A stretch of DNA of 64,000 nucleotides from Syntrophotalea acetylenivorans (GCF_001887775.1 NZ_CP015519.1:372001-436000); one strand, 5' to 3'. Positions 45,135 through 58,634 are shown, numbered from the stretch's first letter. The notes: a model not told the origin generated them from the letters alone. Numbers and translations are program-made.

Positions 45135-45602
45135 TCAGGTCAAGCGCCCCGTTTGTCTCAATGCTTCGTAAAGGACAATGCCGGCAGCGGTGGAAAGATT
45201 AAGGCTGCGCACCCGGTCGTTGAAGATCGGAATGCGGATCGTGTGATCGGCCTCAGCACAGAGCAGTTCTTCCGGCAGGCCTTTGGTTTCCTTGCCGAAG
45301 ACCAGGAAGTCGCCCGGTTGGTAATCGACACCACTGTAGCTACGCTGAGCTTTTTTGGAGGTATACCAATAGCGGGCAGCGGGGTGCTCCTGTTGCAGAG
45401 CTTCCAGAGACGGCCAGCGCCTTACGTCGATAACCTCCCAATAGTCGAGGCCGGCTCGTTTAAGATAGCGGTCATCAAGGGAAAATCCGAGTTCCCCGAC
45501 CAGATGCAATACGGTGTTGGTTGCCCCGCAGAGGCGAGCAATATTGCCGGTGTTGGGTGGGATCTCCGGTTCGATCAGAACGATATGAAAAGGCTTTGAC
45601 AT
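45135..45602 (-). CDS. trmL: tRNA (cytidine(34)-2'-O)-methyltransferase
   Basis: A 155-residue SPOUT methyltransferase. The family start FHIVLIEPEIPPNTGNIARLCGAT-like segment, LVFGKETKGLP and the knot motif RSLNLSTAAGIVLYEALRQ are all there. TrmL methylates the wobble ribose of some leucine tRNAs. Confidence 0.93.
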   Translation of the reverse strand: MSKPFHIVLIEPEIPPNTGNIARLCGATNTVLHLVGELGFSLDDRYLKRAGLDYWEVIDVRRWPSLEALQQEHPAARYWYTSKKAQRSYSGVDYQPGDFLVFGKETKGLPEELLCAEADHTIRIPIFNDRVRSLNLSTAAGIVLYEALRQTGRLT

Positions 45603-45669
45603 TTAAAAACTGCCTAACGGGCGTTGCCCCGGGCTTGGATAAAAAGCTCGCGGCAAACCGGGATAGATT

Positions 45670-47058
<1,389 letters not shown>

Positions 47059-47084
47059 CTACGATAGTTTGAAAAGGGGGGACC

Positions 47085-48776
47085 ATGGCAGGTATGGATA
47101 GCCTCTGCATGGAATCAGTGTTGGTCGAACTGCAGGAGGTTCTACCCGGTAGCCGCGTAACAAAAGTTTACCAGCCCGCTGCGGCCGAATTGATCTTCAA
47201 ACTCTGGAATCGAGGTCGTACCTGGCGACTGTTGCTGTCTTGCGAGCCCGGTCGTTCCCGTTTGCATCTGGTCGAAGGCACCTATCCGAATCCGCCGGTT
47301 CCGCCACGATTTTGTCAGTTGCTCAGGGCCCGCTTGCGGGTTCTGACCGGTTTAAGGCCGATTCCCGGAGAGCGGATCGTTACCTTTACTTTTGCAGGGG
47401 GCGATAATTCAACCTATCAACTCCAGGCAGAGCTAACCGGTAGGTCCGCCAACCTGGTTCTGGTCGATGAGCAGGGTCTGGTTGTCGATGCCCTTAAGCG
47501 AATACCGGCCGATAATGGCCGGTTGCCTGTGATGCCCGGTGAGCACTATCATGCACCAGAGCCCTTGACGGGGCAGCTATTGGACCAGGTCAATCCAGGG
47601 CAGCTCCCTGAATTCGATGCATCTTCTTTTGAGCAATGGTTGCTGGGCGGGGTCAAACCCATGTCCCGCTTACTGGCAAAAGATCTTGCCCTGCTGGTGA
47701 AGTCGGGCAAGAGTCCAAGCCAGGCTCTGGCAGATTTCCTCGAACGCCGCCGTAATTGGGACACAGGTATCTCTATTATGAATGTGGCTGGTAAACCTCA
47801 GCTTCTACCCTTTGGTCTAAAAGCCCTTGAAGCTCAGGAGCTGGCAACCTTTACTTCACCTTCGGCAGGTGCAGAAGTCTACTTTGGGGAGTATGTCTCT
47901 TCAAAAGATCAGTTCGGCCCGGCCGGGGAATTGCGGTCACTGGTTAAAAAGACACTGAACAAGCTTACGCGGCGAATGAAACGCATTCTGCTGGATCAGC
48001 AAAACCTGGAACAGGCAGAAGGGGTGCGCCAACAGGGCGAACTGCTCCTGTCGCAGCTGCATCGGGTGCAGCCCGGTGAAAAGTCCGTCACGGTCGATAA
48101 TTATTACATGGATCCGCCCCAACCGATCAGCATACAACTCGATCCCTGCTTAACCCCGCAGGAAAACGCCGAGCGCCTGTTTTGCTCCTATAAAAAAAGC
48201 AAACGAAGCCGGCAGCATATTGAACGTCGGCTTGTCGAAACGGAACAAGAAATTCTATGGCTGGAGGGGATATCCCTGGCTTTGGCCGAAGCACAGGGGG
48301 CTGATGAATTTCTTAGTATTCGGAACGAACTGGCAGAGCAGGGCCTATTGAAAGGCAAAAAAGTAAACCGGGTTCAACGAGGCTCTAAAGGCGTCGCCGG
48401 AGTACGGGAAACCGTCAGCCCCGGTGGTTTCCGAATTTGTTGGGGAGTGAATAATCGCGCCAATGATCACGTTACGAAAAACCTCTGCCATGCGGATGAC
48501 CTGTGGTTCCATGCCCACGAGATGCCTGGGTGTCACCTGGTTCTGAAACGAGGCAATCATCGAGAGGTTCCTGAACAGGACCAACTCTTTGCCGCCGCTT
48601 TGGCAGCGGGGTATTCACGGGGGAAAAACGATGGAATGGTGATGGTGATGGTTACCGAAGGACGCTGGGTAAGTAAGCCCAAAGGGGCGAAGCCCGGACT
48701 CGTGACGGTACGTCAATTCAAGACCCTTCGCGTGATCCCAAAGCGGGATCAAAAGGATAATGGGACGAAGGAATAA
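47085..48776 (+). CDS. rqcH: Rqc2/NFACT-domain protein
   Basis: A 563-residue NFACT protein (fibronectin-binding/RqcH family) that acts in ribosome-associated quality control, adding alanine tails to stalled chains in other bacteria. NFACT-N spans about 1-220, a coiled-coil region about 290-420 follows, and the C-terminal NFACT-R has DDLWFHAHEMPGCHLVLK. A GGGGGG run precedes the ATG. The C-tail is basic. Confidence 0.87.
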   Translation: MAGMDSLCMESVLVELQEVLPGSRVTKVYQPAAAELIFKLWNRGRTWRLLLSCEPGRSRLHLVEGTYPNPPVPPRFCQLLRARLRVLTGLRPIPGERIVTFTFAGGDNSTYQLQAELTGRSANLVLVDEQGLVVDALKRIPADNGRLPVMPGEHYHAPEPLTGQLLDQVNPGQLPEFDASSFEQWLLGGVKPMSRLLAKDLALLVKSGKSPSQALADFLERRRNWDTGISIMNVAGKPQLLPFGLKALEAQELATFTSPSAGAEVYFGEYVSSKDQFGPAGELRSLVKKTLNKLTRRMKRILLDQQNLEQAEGVRQQGELLLSQLHRVQPGEKSVTVDNYYMDPPQPISIQLDPCLTPQENAERLFCSYKKSKRSRQHIERRLVETEQEILWLEGISLALAEAQGADEFLSIRNELAEQGLLKGKKVNRVQRGSKGVAGVRETVSPGGFRICWGVNNRANDHVTKNLCHADDLWFHAHEMPGCHLVLKRGNHREVPEQDQLFAAALAAGYSRGKNDGMVMVMVTEGRWVSKPKGAKPGLVTVRQFKTLRVIPKRDQKDNGTKE

Positions 48777-48816
48777 CTCCGCAGCCAAATCAAGGACCCA
48801 GGAGCTTTGTCAGGGG

Positions 48817-49092
48817 CTAGTTGTCAATACTCTCTCGTAAACCTTTACCGACTTTGAAAAAGGGCAGTTTTTTGGGTTTTACTTCGATCGTTTCACCGGT
48901 CTTTGGATTCCGGCCGGTGTAGGCTTTATAGCTTTTGACGGTCATGCTGCCAAAGCCGCGAATCTCAATGCGTCCGCCTTCTGCCAGGGTGTCGGTCATG
49001 GATTGGAAGATAAGATTAACAATTTCCTCCGCTTTTTTGTAGGTCAATCCCTTTTCAAAAGCCAGCGCTTCAATGAGGTCCGATTTGTTCAT
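48817..49092 (-). CDS. HU/IHF-family DNA-binding protein (IHF beta-like)
   Basis: A 91-residue histone-like protein: MNKSDLIEALAFEKGLT, GRIEIRGFGSMTVKSYKAYTGRNPKTGE and KLPFFKVGKGLRE. The GRNPKTGE beta-arm with its intercalating proline is kept. The start pattern and RGFGSM favour an IHF-beta-like member over HU. GGAGGCG precedes the ATG at 49092. Confidence 0.92.
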   Translation of the reverse strand: MNKSDLIEALAFEKGLTYKKAEEIVNLIFQSMTDTLAEGGRIEIRGFGSMTVKSYKAYTGRNPKTGETIEVKPKKLPFFKVGKGLRESIDN

Positions 49093-49301
49093 GACGCCTC
49101 CAGAATGCTTTCCAATAGTATTTCTGGAAAGCACCTTCAGTTGATAGTTGGCACCTGATTAAGTTCTGAAAAATCAGTTGAAAACGTAGAGTATACTTAA
49201 CGATATACGGTACTTATGGGCCTGTCAATCAAGGTGGCTGCAATTTTTTCTAAAAAACTCTAGGCACTGCGAATGGTTTGCTGGTAAAGGCTGTCTTTTT
49301 A

Positions 49302-49333
49302 TTGTCAACCATATTTGTCGGTAGTGTTGACAA
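49302..49333 (+). promoter_or_regulatory. BirA-type operator
   Basis: Inverted half-sites TTGTCAACC (49302-49310) and TGTTGACAA (49325-49333), with 14 bases between, match the spacing of biotin repressor sites. The right half covers the -35 box of the bioB promoter. Regulation by BirA is inferred. Confidence 0.75.
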
Positions 49334-49354
49334 AACTTCCCTCGTCCCTATAAT
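49327..49354 (+). promoter_or_regulatory. bioB sigma-70 promoter
   Basis: TTGACA at 49327-49332 and TATAAT at 49349-49354, both perfect, with a 16-base spacer, 40 bases before bioB. Confidence 0.88.
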
Positions 49355-49394
49355 CGAACCCTGTTAACTGACTTAGGAAAGGGAGTTTTAGATC

Positions 49395-51081
<1,687 letters not shown>

Positions 51082-51417
51082 AAACAAATTTATTGTTTGG
51101 TTAAAAGGAGTCGTGGACCGCGGGGTTGCGCCCCCGCGCGACGCCTTACTCTTTTACTGCGCGGCAAAAGAGTAAGCAGAAAAACGCGCCCCGGCTCCTT
51201 GCCCTGCGGGTCCCCTGCGCTTCGCAGACGTTTTGCGGGCGGGAAAAAACTAGCTGCGCTCAAACAGTTTCCCCGCCTTGTTCGCAAAACGTCCACTCCG
51301 CTCCGGCTGCGTCACAGGGGATTTTTTTCTCATTTTCCATCACTTATCAATGATCACTTGTCTCACTATCCCTGCGTGTCGCCGAAAACTGCATCAAAGT
51401 TCTTCAAAGGATCACCC
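51082..51417. repeat. GC-rich multi-hairpin element between bioD and bioA
   Basis: About 260 bases with three hairpins: CGCGGGG/CCCCGCG (51119, 51132), TTACTCTTTT/AAAAGAGTAA (51146, 51166) and GACGTTTTGCG/CGCAAAACGTC (51227, 51283), the last enclosed by CCCCTG/CAGGGG (51212, 51315) and followed by T7. The frame is open into bioA but the composition and symmetry say non-coding. It resembles hairpin-rich intergenic repeats found scattered in many proteobacterial genomes. Confidence 0.65.
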
Positions 51418-52770
51418 ATGAACTATCAGGACATAGTAAATTACGATCGCCAGCATGTCTGGCACCCCTGCACCCAAGAAAAGGATCACGAAGCACTGCC
51501 GCCTATTCCCATCGAACGGGGTGAAGGGGTCTACCTCATCGATAAGGCAGGCCGTCGCTATATCGACGGTGTTTCCTCCTGGTGGGTCAACCTGTTCGGA
51601 CATACTCATCCCCGCCTGAATCGTGCCCTTACCGAGCAGGCAGGTCGTATCGCTCATCACATTTTTGCCGGTTTCACCCATGAGCCGGCTGTGGACCTGG
51701 CGCGTCGCCTGTGCGCATTGACCCCTGGCAACCTGAGTAAGGTGTTCTTTGCCGATAATGGTTCGGCGGCAGTGGAAGTAGCATTGAAGATGAGCTTCCA
51801 GTATTGGCAACAGCACGGCAAACCCAACAAAACCCGTTTTGTTTCTTTGACCGAAGCCTACCACGGTGAAACGGTCGGCGCCCTGTCCGTTGGGGGCTGC
51901 GATCTTTATCGCCAGGTCTACCAGCCCATGCTTCTGGATACATTTCAGGCCCAGGGACCCGATTGCTTTCGTTGTCCCTACGGTCTGCACAGGGATAGTT
52001 GTGACGCCCCCTGTTTCGAGCATCTGGAAAAGCTGGTTACCGAGAGCCAGGAAGAGATTGCCGCGGTCATTGTCGAGCCTCTGATTCAGGGGGCCGCCGG
52101 CATGCGCATCTATCCGCCGGTTTATCTACGCAAACTGCGTGTGCTGTGCGACACCTGTCAGGTTCATTATATCGCCGATGAAATCGCCGTAGGGTTCGGT
52201 CGCACGGGTAAGATGTTTGCCAATGAACATGCCGGTGTGGCTCCCGATCTGATGTGTCTGTCCAAGGGCATCACCGGAGGATACATGCCCCTCTCGGTGA
52301 CCTTGGCTACCGAGGATATCTACCAGGCCTTTTATGATGACTATGAGACCCTCAAGGCTTTCCTTCATTCTCACTCTTATACCGGTAATGTGCTGGCATG
52401 CGCCCTGGCTGTCGAGGTGTTGAATATTTTCAAGGAGGAGCAGGTCCTGGCTAACCTGGCACCCAAAATGGCCTTGCTGGATCGCTACGCAGCCCGTTTC
52501 GAGGCCTTGCCTCATGTTGGTGAATTCCGCCGCTGCGGTATGGTTGCCGCGGTGGAGATGGTGGCGGACAGGCGGGGAAGGGTGCCCTATCCGTGGCAGG
52601 AACGGCGGGGTTATCAGGTCTATCAGCAGGCCCTTAAGCAAGGCGCTCTATTGCGGCCGCTGGGTAACGTGGTTTATTTTATGCCGCCTTTGACGATTGA
52701 AGAGCCGGTGCTGGAAGAGTTACTGGAAATCGCCCTGAAGGGAATCGTCGAGGTGACATCCGAAGAATAA
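51418..52770 (+). CDS. bioA: Adenosylmethionine-8-amino-7-oxononanoate aminotransferase
   Basis: PLP aminotransferase making diaminopelargonate, the step before BioD. The 450-residue protein has VWHPCTQ at the start, [19 protein letters not shown], the Asp in [14 protein letters not shown] and PLP Lys in [13 protein letters not shown]. The ATG at 51418 follows AAAGGA. The frame is open 107 codons upstream through the hairpin element, but those residues do not belong to the family. Confidence 0.95.
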   Translation: MNYQDIVNYDRQHVWHPCTQEKDHEALPPIPIERGEGVYLIDKAGRRYIDGVSSWWVNLFGHTHPRLNRALTEQAGRIAHHIFAGFTHEPAVDLARRLCALTPGNLSKVFFADNGSAAVEVALKMSFQYWQQHGKPNKTRFVSLTEAYHGETVGALSVGGCDLYRQVYQPMLLDTFQAQGPDCFRCPYGLHRDSCDAPCFEHLEKLVTESQEEIAAVIVEPLIQGAAGMRIYPPVYLRKLRVLCDTCQVHYIADEIAVGFGRTGKMFANEHAGVAPDLMCLSKGITGGYMPLSVTLATEDIYQAFYDDYETLKAFLHSHSYTGNVLACALAVEVLNIFKEEQVLANLAPKMALLDRYAARFEALPHVGEFRRCGMVAAVEMVADRRGRVPYPWQERRGYQVYQQALKQGALLRPLGNVVYFMPPLTIEEPVLEELLEIALKGIVEVTSEE

Positions 52771-52853
52771 ACACTCCCCCCGTTGGCTGAAACTGGACAA
52801 TGTGTCGCTCATAGGGTTTATTGATAGGGTAGCCTTAATGATTTCAAGGGGGA

Positions 52854-53426
52854 ATGATGGTTAATCCGCAAGAAATGTTCAGGCCGGGTGATGCCCTGCT
52901 GGTAGTCGATGTGCAAAACGATTTTTGTCCCGGCGGCGCACTGCCTATCGAGCATGGAGATGAAGTTGTCGCTGCTCTTAATCCTTGGATTGATGCAGCA
53001 CAGAAGCGATGCATACCGATCTTCCTGAGCCGTGACTGGCACCCGTCGGGTCATCCCAGCTTTGCCGCTAACGGCGGTTCCTGGCCGGTGCATTGCCTGC
53101 AAGATACCCGCGGCGCTGCCCTCCATTCTGAGTTGCTGATACCTGAAGGTGCCGAAATTGTCACCAAGGGCACCCGTTTCGATCAGGATCAGCTCTCCGT
53201 CTTCGATCAGACAGGATTATCCGACAAATTGCGCGCCGACGGAATTCGTCGCTTGTGGGTTGGAGGTTTGGCCCTCGATGTGTGCGTTCTTGCCTCGGTA
53301 CTCGACGGATGTCGTGAAGGGTTCGATGTGCAGTTGCTGCTCGCCGGGTGTCGGCCGGTGACTGCTGAAGGAGGCCGTGAAGCTCTGGAAAAAATGCGTC
53401 AGGCTGGGGCGGAGATTGTAGAGTAG
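52854..53426 (+). CDS. pncA: Nicotinamidase
   Basis: An isochorismatase-fold amidase of 190 residues converting nicotinamide to nicotinate for NAD salvage. The catalytic triad is visible as Asp19 (VVDVQNDF), Lys105 (TKGTRF) and Cys144 (LDVCVLAS), with metal ligands in SRDWHPSGHPSF (Asp61, His63, His67). Two close ATGs follow GGGGGAATG. Confidence 0.9.
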   Translation: MMVNPQEMFRPGDALLVVDVQNDFCPGGALPIEHGDEVVAALNPWIDAAQKRCIPIFLSRDWHPSGHPSFAANGGSWPVHCLQDTRGAALHSELLIPEGAEIVTKGTRFDQDQLSVFDQTGLSDKLRADGIRRLWVGGLALDVCVLASVLDGCREGFDVQLLLAGCRPVTAEGGREALEKMRQAGAEIVE

Positions 53427-53467
53427 GGGGCTTCGATCATTTTGAGTCAGGCTGGTTCATCCATGAC

Positions 53468-53499
53468 AAAGGGGCTGTCGCATTAGCGGCAGCCCCTTT
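53468..53499. terminator. Terminator between pncA and the outer-membrane gene
   Basis: A 13-bp stem with one mismatch (AAAGGGGCTG with CAGCCCCTTT at its ends) and a 6-nt loop, between convergent genes. Confidence 0.75.
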
Positions 53500-54834
53500 G
53501 TTGATAGTACACTAGTTCTGTCGGACTATTCCGGTAATACCGCGCAACAGATAACTTCCACCCGGCGGTTTTTGGCACGTCCGGCTTCAGTGGTATTGTC
53601 AGCTATAGGAGAAGCTTCGCCGAGGCCTCGGGATACCAGTCGTTTTCCGTCGATGGGATAGTTGTCTACCAGGTATTGACGGACCGCTTCCGCCCGGTCT
53701 TCGGAGAGTTGCGCGTTGTAATCGGCGGCACCGCGCGAGTCGGTATGTCCTTCGATGACGATCTGAGGCACGTCCTTGTATTTCTGGATAAACTCGGCGG
53801 CGCGGTCGAGTTCCGGTTTGAACTCCGGCTTGATCGTCGCGTCATCGAAATCAAAAAGGATATCCAGGGTCATGGTCAAGGGACAACCTTTTTCATCGAC
53901 CTGGACACCGGTCAGGGTTCCTGGACACTGGTCGAGATAATCAGGGACTCCATCTCCATCCGTATCGAGAGGACATCCATACTTGTCTATGGCCGCGCCG
54001 GCAGGGGTGTCAGGGCACTGATCGAGATAGTCGGGGACACCGTCTCCGTCACTGTCCGGAGGACAGCCGACATCATCGACGACAATGCCTGCTGGTGTAT
54101 CCGGGCACTCGTCCAGGTAGTCGGCTACGCCGTCCCCGTCGCTATCCAGCGGACAACCGTATCGATCAACTTGAACGCCTTGAGGGGTGTCGGGACAACG
54201 ATCAAGGTCATCCGTCACGCCGTCGCCATCGCTGTCCATGGGCGGTGGAGGAGGCTCCGGTTGCTTTTTGGCAAAGCGGTAATTAAAGATGATCCCGGCT
54301 AAAACCTGGTCGGCATCACCTTCGTCATCTACGACCGGGCTATCTTCGGCATCGTCCAGCAAGCGAGTGTACTTAGCCAGGGCCAGCATGCCCCAGTTTC
54401 GGTTGAAGTTGTATTGCCAGGCCAGGCCGACGCTCGCGTCTTTGAAGCCGCTGTCAGCGTCATAGACAGGCAGACCGCTCGCATCAGAATCGGCTGTGTC
54501 GATGCCGAAATAGCTGTCCATATAATCGGAATCGGCATAACTGGTCGCTGCAAACATGGTCAGACTTCCCAGGGTCTGAAAAGGAATCTTGTAGCCGAGG
54601 CCCAGTTCTACCAGCGAACCATTGTGGGCGTCAGCTGCGTCCGTGAGACCGGTTAATTGTAGAAGCCAGTGTTCGCCGCTGTACCCAGCGAAGAGTCCCA
54701 ATTCAACCGCGGCATCGACTTCTTCCAACAGATCGACTTCGTCATCCTCGACATCGTCCCGTTCCGCGCGATAACGAACTACCGGGCCTAAATGCCAATT
54801 GCGGCTGGGTACCAGATTCGCACGCAGGGTATTG

Positions 54835-54840
54835 CCTAAC
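54835..54840. repeat. Left target-site duplication CCTAAC
   Basis: Six bases identical to those flanking the right end of the IS; matches an NCTARN-like preference of IS481. Confidence 0.9.
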
Positions 54841-55917
54841 TGTCGGGTCCCAGATGATTCCATCAGCAGAAAAAGCTTCCCGTTGTTCCTAGCTCGGGAT
54901 ATGCTTTTTGACATTCTCTGCTGTGAAATCTGAAGGAGTCCGACATGACGATTCGGTTACACGCGAACGCAACGACAACACCTAGGATACGACGCTATAT
55001 CCAACAGTCCCAAAAGACGGATAAAGCCTTGGCCAAAGAGCTGGGTATCTCTATTGATACGGTTCGTCGTTGGCGAAAGCGCGACGACGTTCATGACCGT
55101 TCTCATACGGCTCACAGGCTGAATACGACTCTGAGCAAAGCCCAGGAAGCTGTTGTTGTCGAACTGCGGCGATCTTTGCTCCTATCCCTGGATGATCTGC
55201 TGGTGGTCACCCGGGAATTTATCAATGCCGACGTTTCCCGCGCAGGACTGGACCGCTGTCTACGCCGGCATGGTATTTCTCGATTGGCCGATCTGATCCC
55301 CCAAGAGGAAACGGCCAAAGACAAACCCAAGACTTTTAAAAACTACGACCCGGGTTTCGTTCATGTCGACATCAAGTACCTGCCGCAAATGCCGGATGAA
55401 ACTTCACGGCGGTACCTGTTTGTGGCCATCGACCGCGCCAGCCGCTGGGTCTACTTGGAGCTGCGCAAAAGCAAGTCGTCCCAAGCCGCTACGGGTTTTC
55501 TAAACCGTCTGGTAAACAAAGCTCCGTTTGTGATCCGCAAACTGCTGACCGACAACGATAAGGCCTTCACGGATCGTTTTAGCACTGCCGGCGAGCGAAA
55601 GCCGACGGGAAAGCATATATTTGACCAAGCCTGTGTGCGACACGGTATCGAGCATCGGCTGATTCCACCCCGTCGCCCTCAGACCAATGGCATGGTGGAG
55701 CGTTTCAATGGCCGCATCAGCGAGGTGCTGGCAACGACCAGGTTCAATTCCGCTGAAGACCTGGAACAAACCATGCTGCGTTATGGGTATTTATACAATC
55801 AGCATATCCCCCAGCGGGCCTTGGAACATAAAACCCCGGTAGAGGCTCTAAAACAGTGGCAAAAAAGGAAGCCGGAACTTTTCCATAAACAGGTCAGGAA
55901 TCATGCGGGACCTGACA
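54841..55917 (+). mobile_element. IS481-family insertion sequence, 1077 bp
   Basis: Terminal inverted repeats begin TGTCGGGTCCCAGATGATTC on the left and, on the reverse strand, TGTCAGGTCCCGCATGATTC on the right (three mismatches in 21). A single DDE transposase fills the element. A 6-bp duplication flanks it, as known for IS481 (NCTAGN). It lies inside the fusion outer-membrane gene, in opposite orientation to it. Confidence 0.95.
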
Positions 55918-55922
55918 CCTAA
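54945..55922 (+). CDS. IS481-family transposase
   Basis: A 325-residue DDE transposase. An N-terminal helix-turn-helix (KALAKELGISIDTVRRWRKR) is followed by the rve integrase core: Asp in FVHVDIKYLP (near 141), Asp in LLTDNDKAF (near 202) and Glu in NGMVERFNGR (near 251). GGAG precedes the ATG. The last sense codon straddles the element end and the TAA stop lies in the target duplication. The gene looks intact, so the element may still be active. Confidence 0.95.
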   Translation: MTIRLHANATTTPRIRRYIQQSQKTDKALAKELGISIDTVRRWRKRDDVHDRSHTAHRLNTTLSKAQEAVVVELRRSLLLSLDDLLVVTREFINADVSRAGLDRCLRRHGISRLADLIPQEETAKDKPKTFKNYDPGFVHVDIKYLPQMPDETSRRYLFVAIDRASRWVYLELRKSKSSQAATGFLNRLVNKAPFVIRKLLTDNDKAFTDRFSTAGERKPTGKHIFDQACVRHGIEHRLIPPRRPQTNGMVERFNGRISEVLATTRFNSAEDLEQTMLRYGYLYNQHIPQRALEHKTPVEALKQWQKRKPELFHKQVRNHAGPDT

Positions 55923-55923
55923 C
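55918..55923. repeat. Right target-site duplication CCTAAC
   Basis: The second copy of the 6-base target; it supplies the transposase stop codon TAA at 55920-55922. Confidence 0.9.
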
Positions 55924-56343
55924 AAAGAAAGAAAATACCCCCGGCCCCAGTTGACTCGTGCTTGCATCAAGGGAACCGCTTCATATTCATTGGAGCCTTC
56001 GTAATCCGGGGCGTATCCGGCTCCAAGACCGAATACGGATGACTCGATGCCAGCATTGTCTGTCATGCTCAAATCAATAGCTTGCGCCACACATGGTTGA
56101 GCCGCAAACAGCATGTTTAACATGAACAACAGCAGACAACAGCCCATACTTCCTGCCACATACCTCCAGCTGTTCATAACTTACCTCCCGCTTGATGTCC
56201 TGATAGGTACCATCTCGACCGGTTGATCCACAATGAGTCAAAGTTTAACAAGCGAATCAAAAATGTAAATGGTTTGAGAACTGTTTAATCAAGAGAAAGA
56301 AAGCTTAAAGACAAGAGTTACAGCGTCGAGTTGAAGAAAGCAA

Positions 56344-56372
56344 AAGGCCGATCAAGTGAATGATCGGCCCTT
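56344..56372 (-). terminator. Terminator of purB
   Basis: A 9-bp stem (GGCCGATCA with TGATCGGCC), 6-nt loop, then TTTT on the minus strand. Confidence 0.8.
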
Positions 56373-56400
56373 GGTGATGCTTTTACACTGGTGAGAATGT

Positions 56401-57837
<1,437 letters not shown>

Positions 57838-57957
57838 TTAGGCGATGAAGATTACTGCGAAATACATTGACGATATAAAATTAAAGAGATATAAAAAAGC
57901 GGTATAAATGCTTCATTATCCTTTTACCGTTGTGGCGTGCCTGTGTGAAAGGTCGCA

Positions 57958-58143
57958 TTGACCAAACGTGCCACTTGCCAAACTTTCCGGCACTCCTTCG
58001 CCACCCATTTGCTTGAGAATGGCTATGACATAAGAACCGTCCAGGAGTTACTAGGGCACAATGACGTCAAAACGACGATGATTTACATCCATGTCTTAAA
58101 CCGTGGTGCAGCAGGTGTTCGGAGTCCTGTTGACGGGCTTTGA
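57958..58143 (+). pseudogene. C-terminal fragment of an integron-type tyrosine recombinase
   Basis: Only the last ~60 residues remain: [29 protein letters not shown]-like sequence (Arg-x-x-His box, LLGH and the catalytic Tyr in MIYIHV), then [15 protein letters not shown], a tail typical of IntI integrases. A TGA in frame four codons before the TTG at 57958 shows it cannot be a full gene. It is a degraded remnant. Confidence 0.8.
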
Positions 58144-58634
58144 TTGGCCTCACGTTGTTTCGTTATGCGGATCCGTCTATGCCGCCTTAATAATTTTTGT
58201 GAGCTGCAAATTTAGCTGAAAAAAATAACAAAATATACAAAAAGCCGTTTTTTAAAAAATTGGTTAGATGGGCCTTAAACCACATTTCGGGAGCTTATAA
58301 GGATCCGTCCATTTACTGTTAGGCAGCTCGACTCTGGAGCATCGCTGAAATGGCCAATTCTAAACTCATCTTTTTGATTCTTTGGTTGTTGGACTCAATT
58401 CCAAACAAAAAAAGCTCTTGGCCTATTTTTACATTTTTGCAATTGCATCTTTTGTATGTTTTGTAGGTGTCCTTTTAACGATCTGAAAAAGCCTAACCAT
58501 AAAATCAAGCGGACTGGGTGATACGGCGGCGATTCGCGTAAAGGTCTCTGCTTTTTTGAAAGGTCTTGGTGCCAGCCGCTTATCACTATCGTTATGGTAA
58601 ATCGCAACGTGTAGCGCCAGTTTTATCCAACACG
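58144..58634. other. Non-coding region downstream of the integrase fragment
   Basis: No convincing ORF. An AT-rich part (58190-58262) is followed by integron-core-like heptamers GTTAGAT (58263) and GTTAGGC (58318), and GGATCCGTC occurs at 58169 and 58301. No convincing attC hairpin was found. Confidence 0.4.

Larger units (their letters stand above)
53526..56177 (-). pseudogene. MipA/OmpV-TSP3-OmpA fusion outer-membrane protein, split by an IS element
   Basis: Reading on the minus strand from the ATG at 56177, a signal peptide and the start of a MipA/OmpV-like barrel (FGLGAGYAPDYEG, WGRGYFLSLLG) run to the insertion at 55918-55923. The barrel resumes at 54840 with NTLRANLVPSRNWHLGPVVRYR. Removing the 1077-base element and one CCTAAC copy restores one frame of 522 codons. 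After the barrel come a PEPPPPP linker, four Ca-binding thrombospondin type 3 repeats (DSDGDGVPDYLDQCPDTPAG type) and an OmpA C-terminal peptidoglycan-binding domain (GHTDSRG, NRRVEV). Both halves look undamaged otherwise. The distal half remains open from an ATG at 54914 inside the IS, but without a signal peptide. Confidence 0.9.

Noticed and set aside
51097-51417. A 107-codon N-terminal extension of bioA
   Set aside because: The stretch is a hairpin-rich element with low-complexity basic translation; BioA homology and a ribosome site begin at 51418.
53676-54302. A plus-strand open frame of 208 codons opposite the TSP3/OmpA part
   Set aside because: It mirrors the repeated DSDGDG codons of the real gene and has no family features.
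58395-58607. A 70-codon minus-strand open frame in the gap after the integrase fragment
   Set aside because: There is no ribosome site, no conserved feature, and the composition is like the surrounding non-coding DNA.
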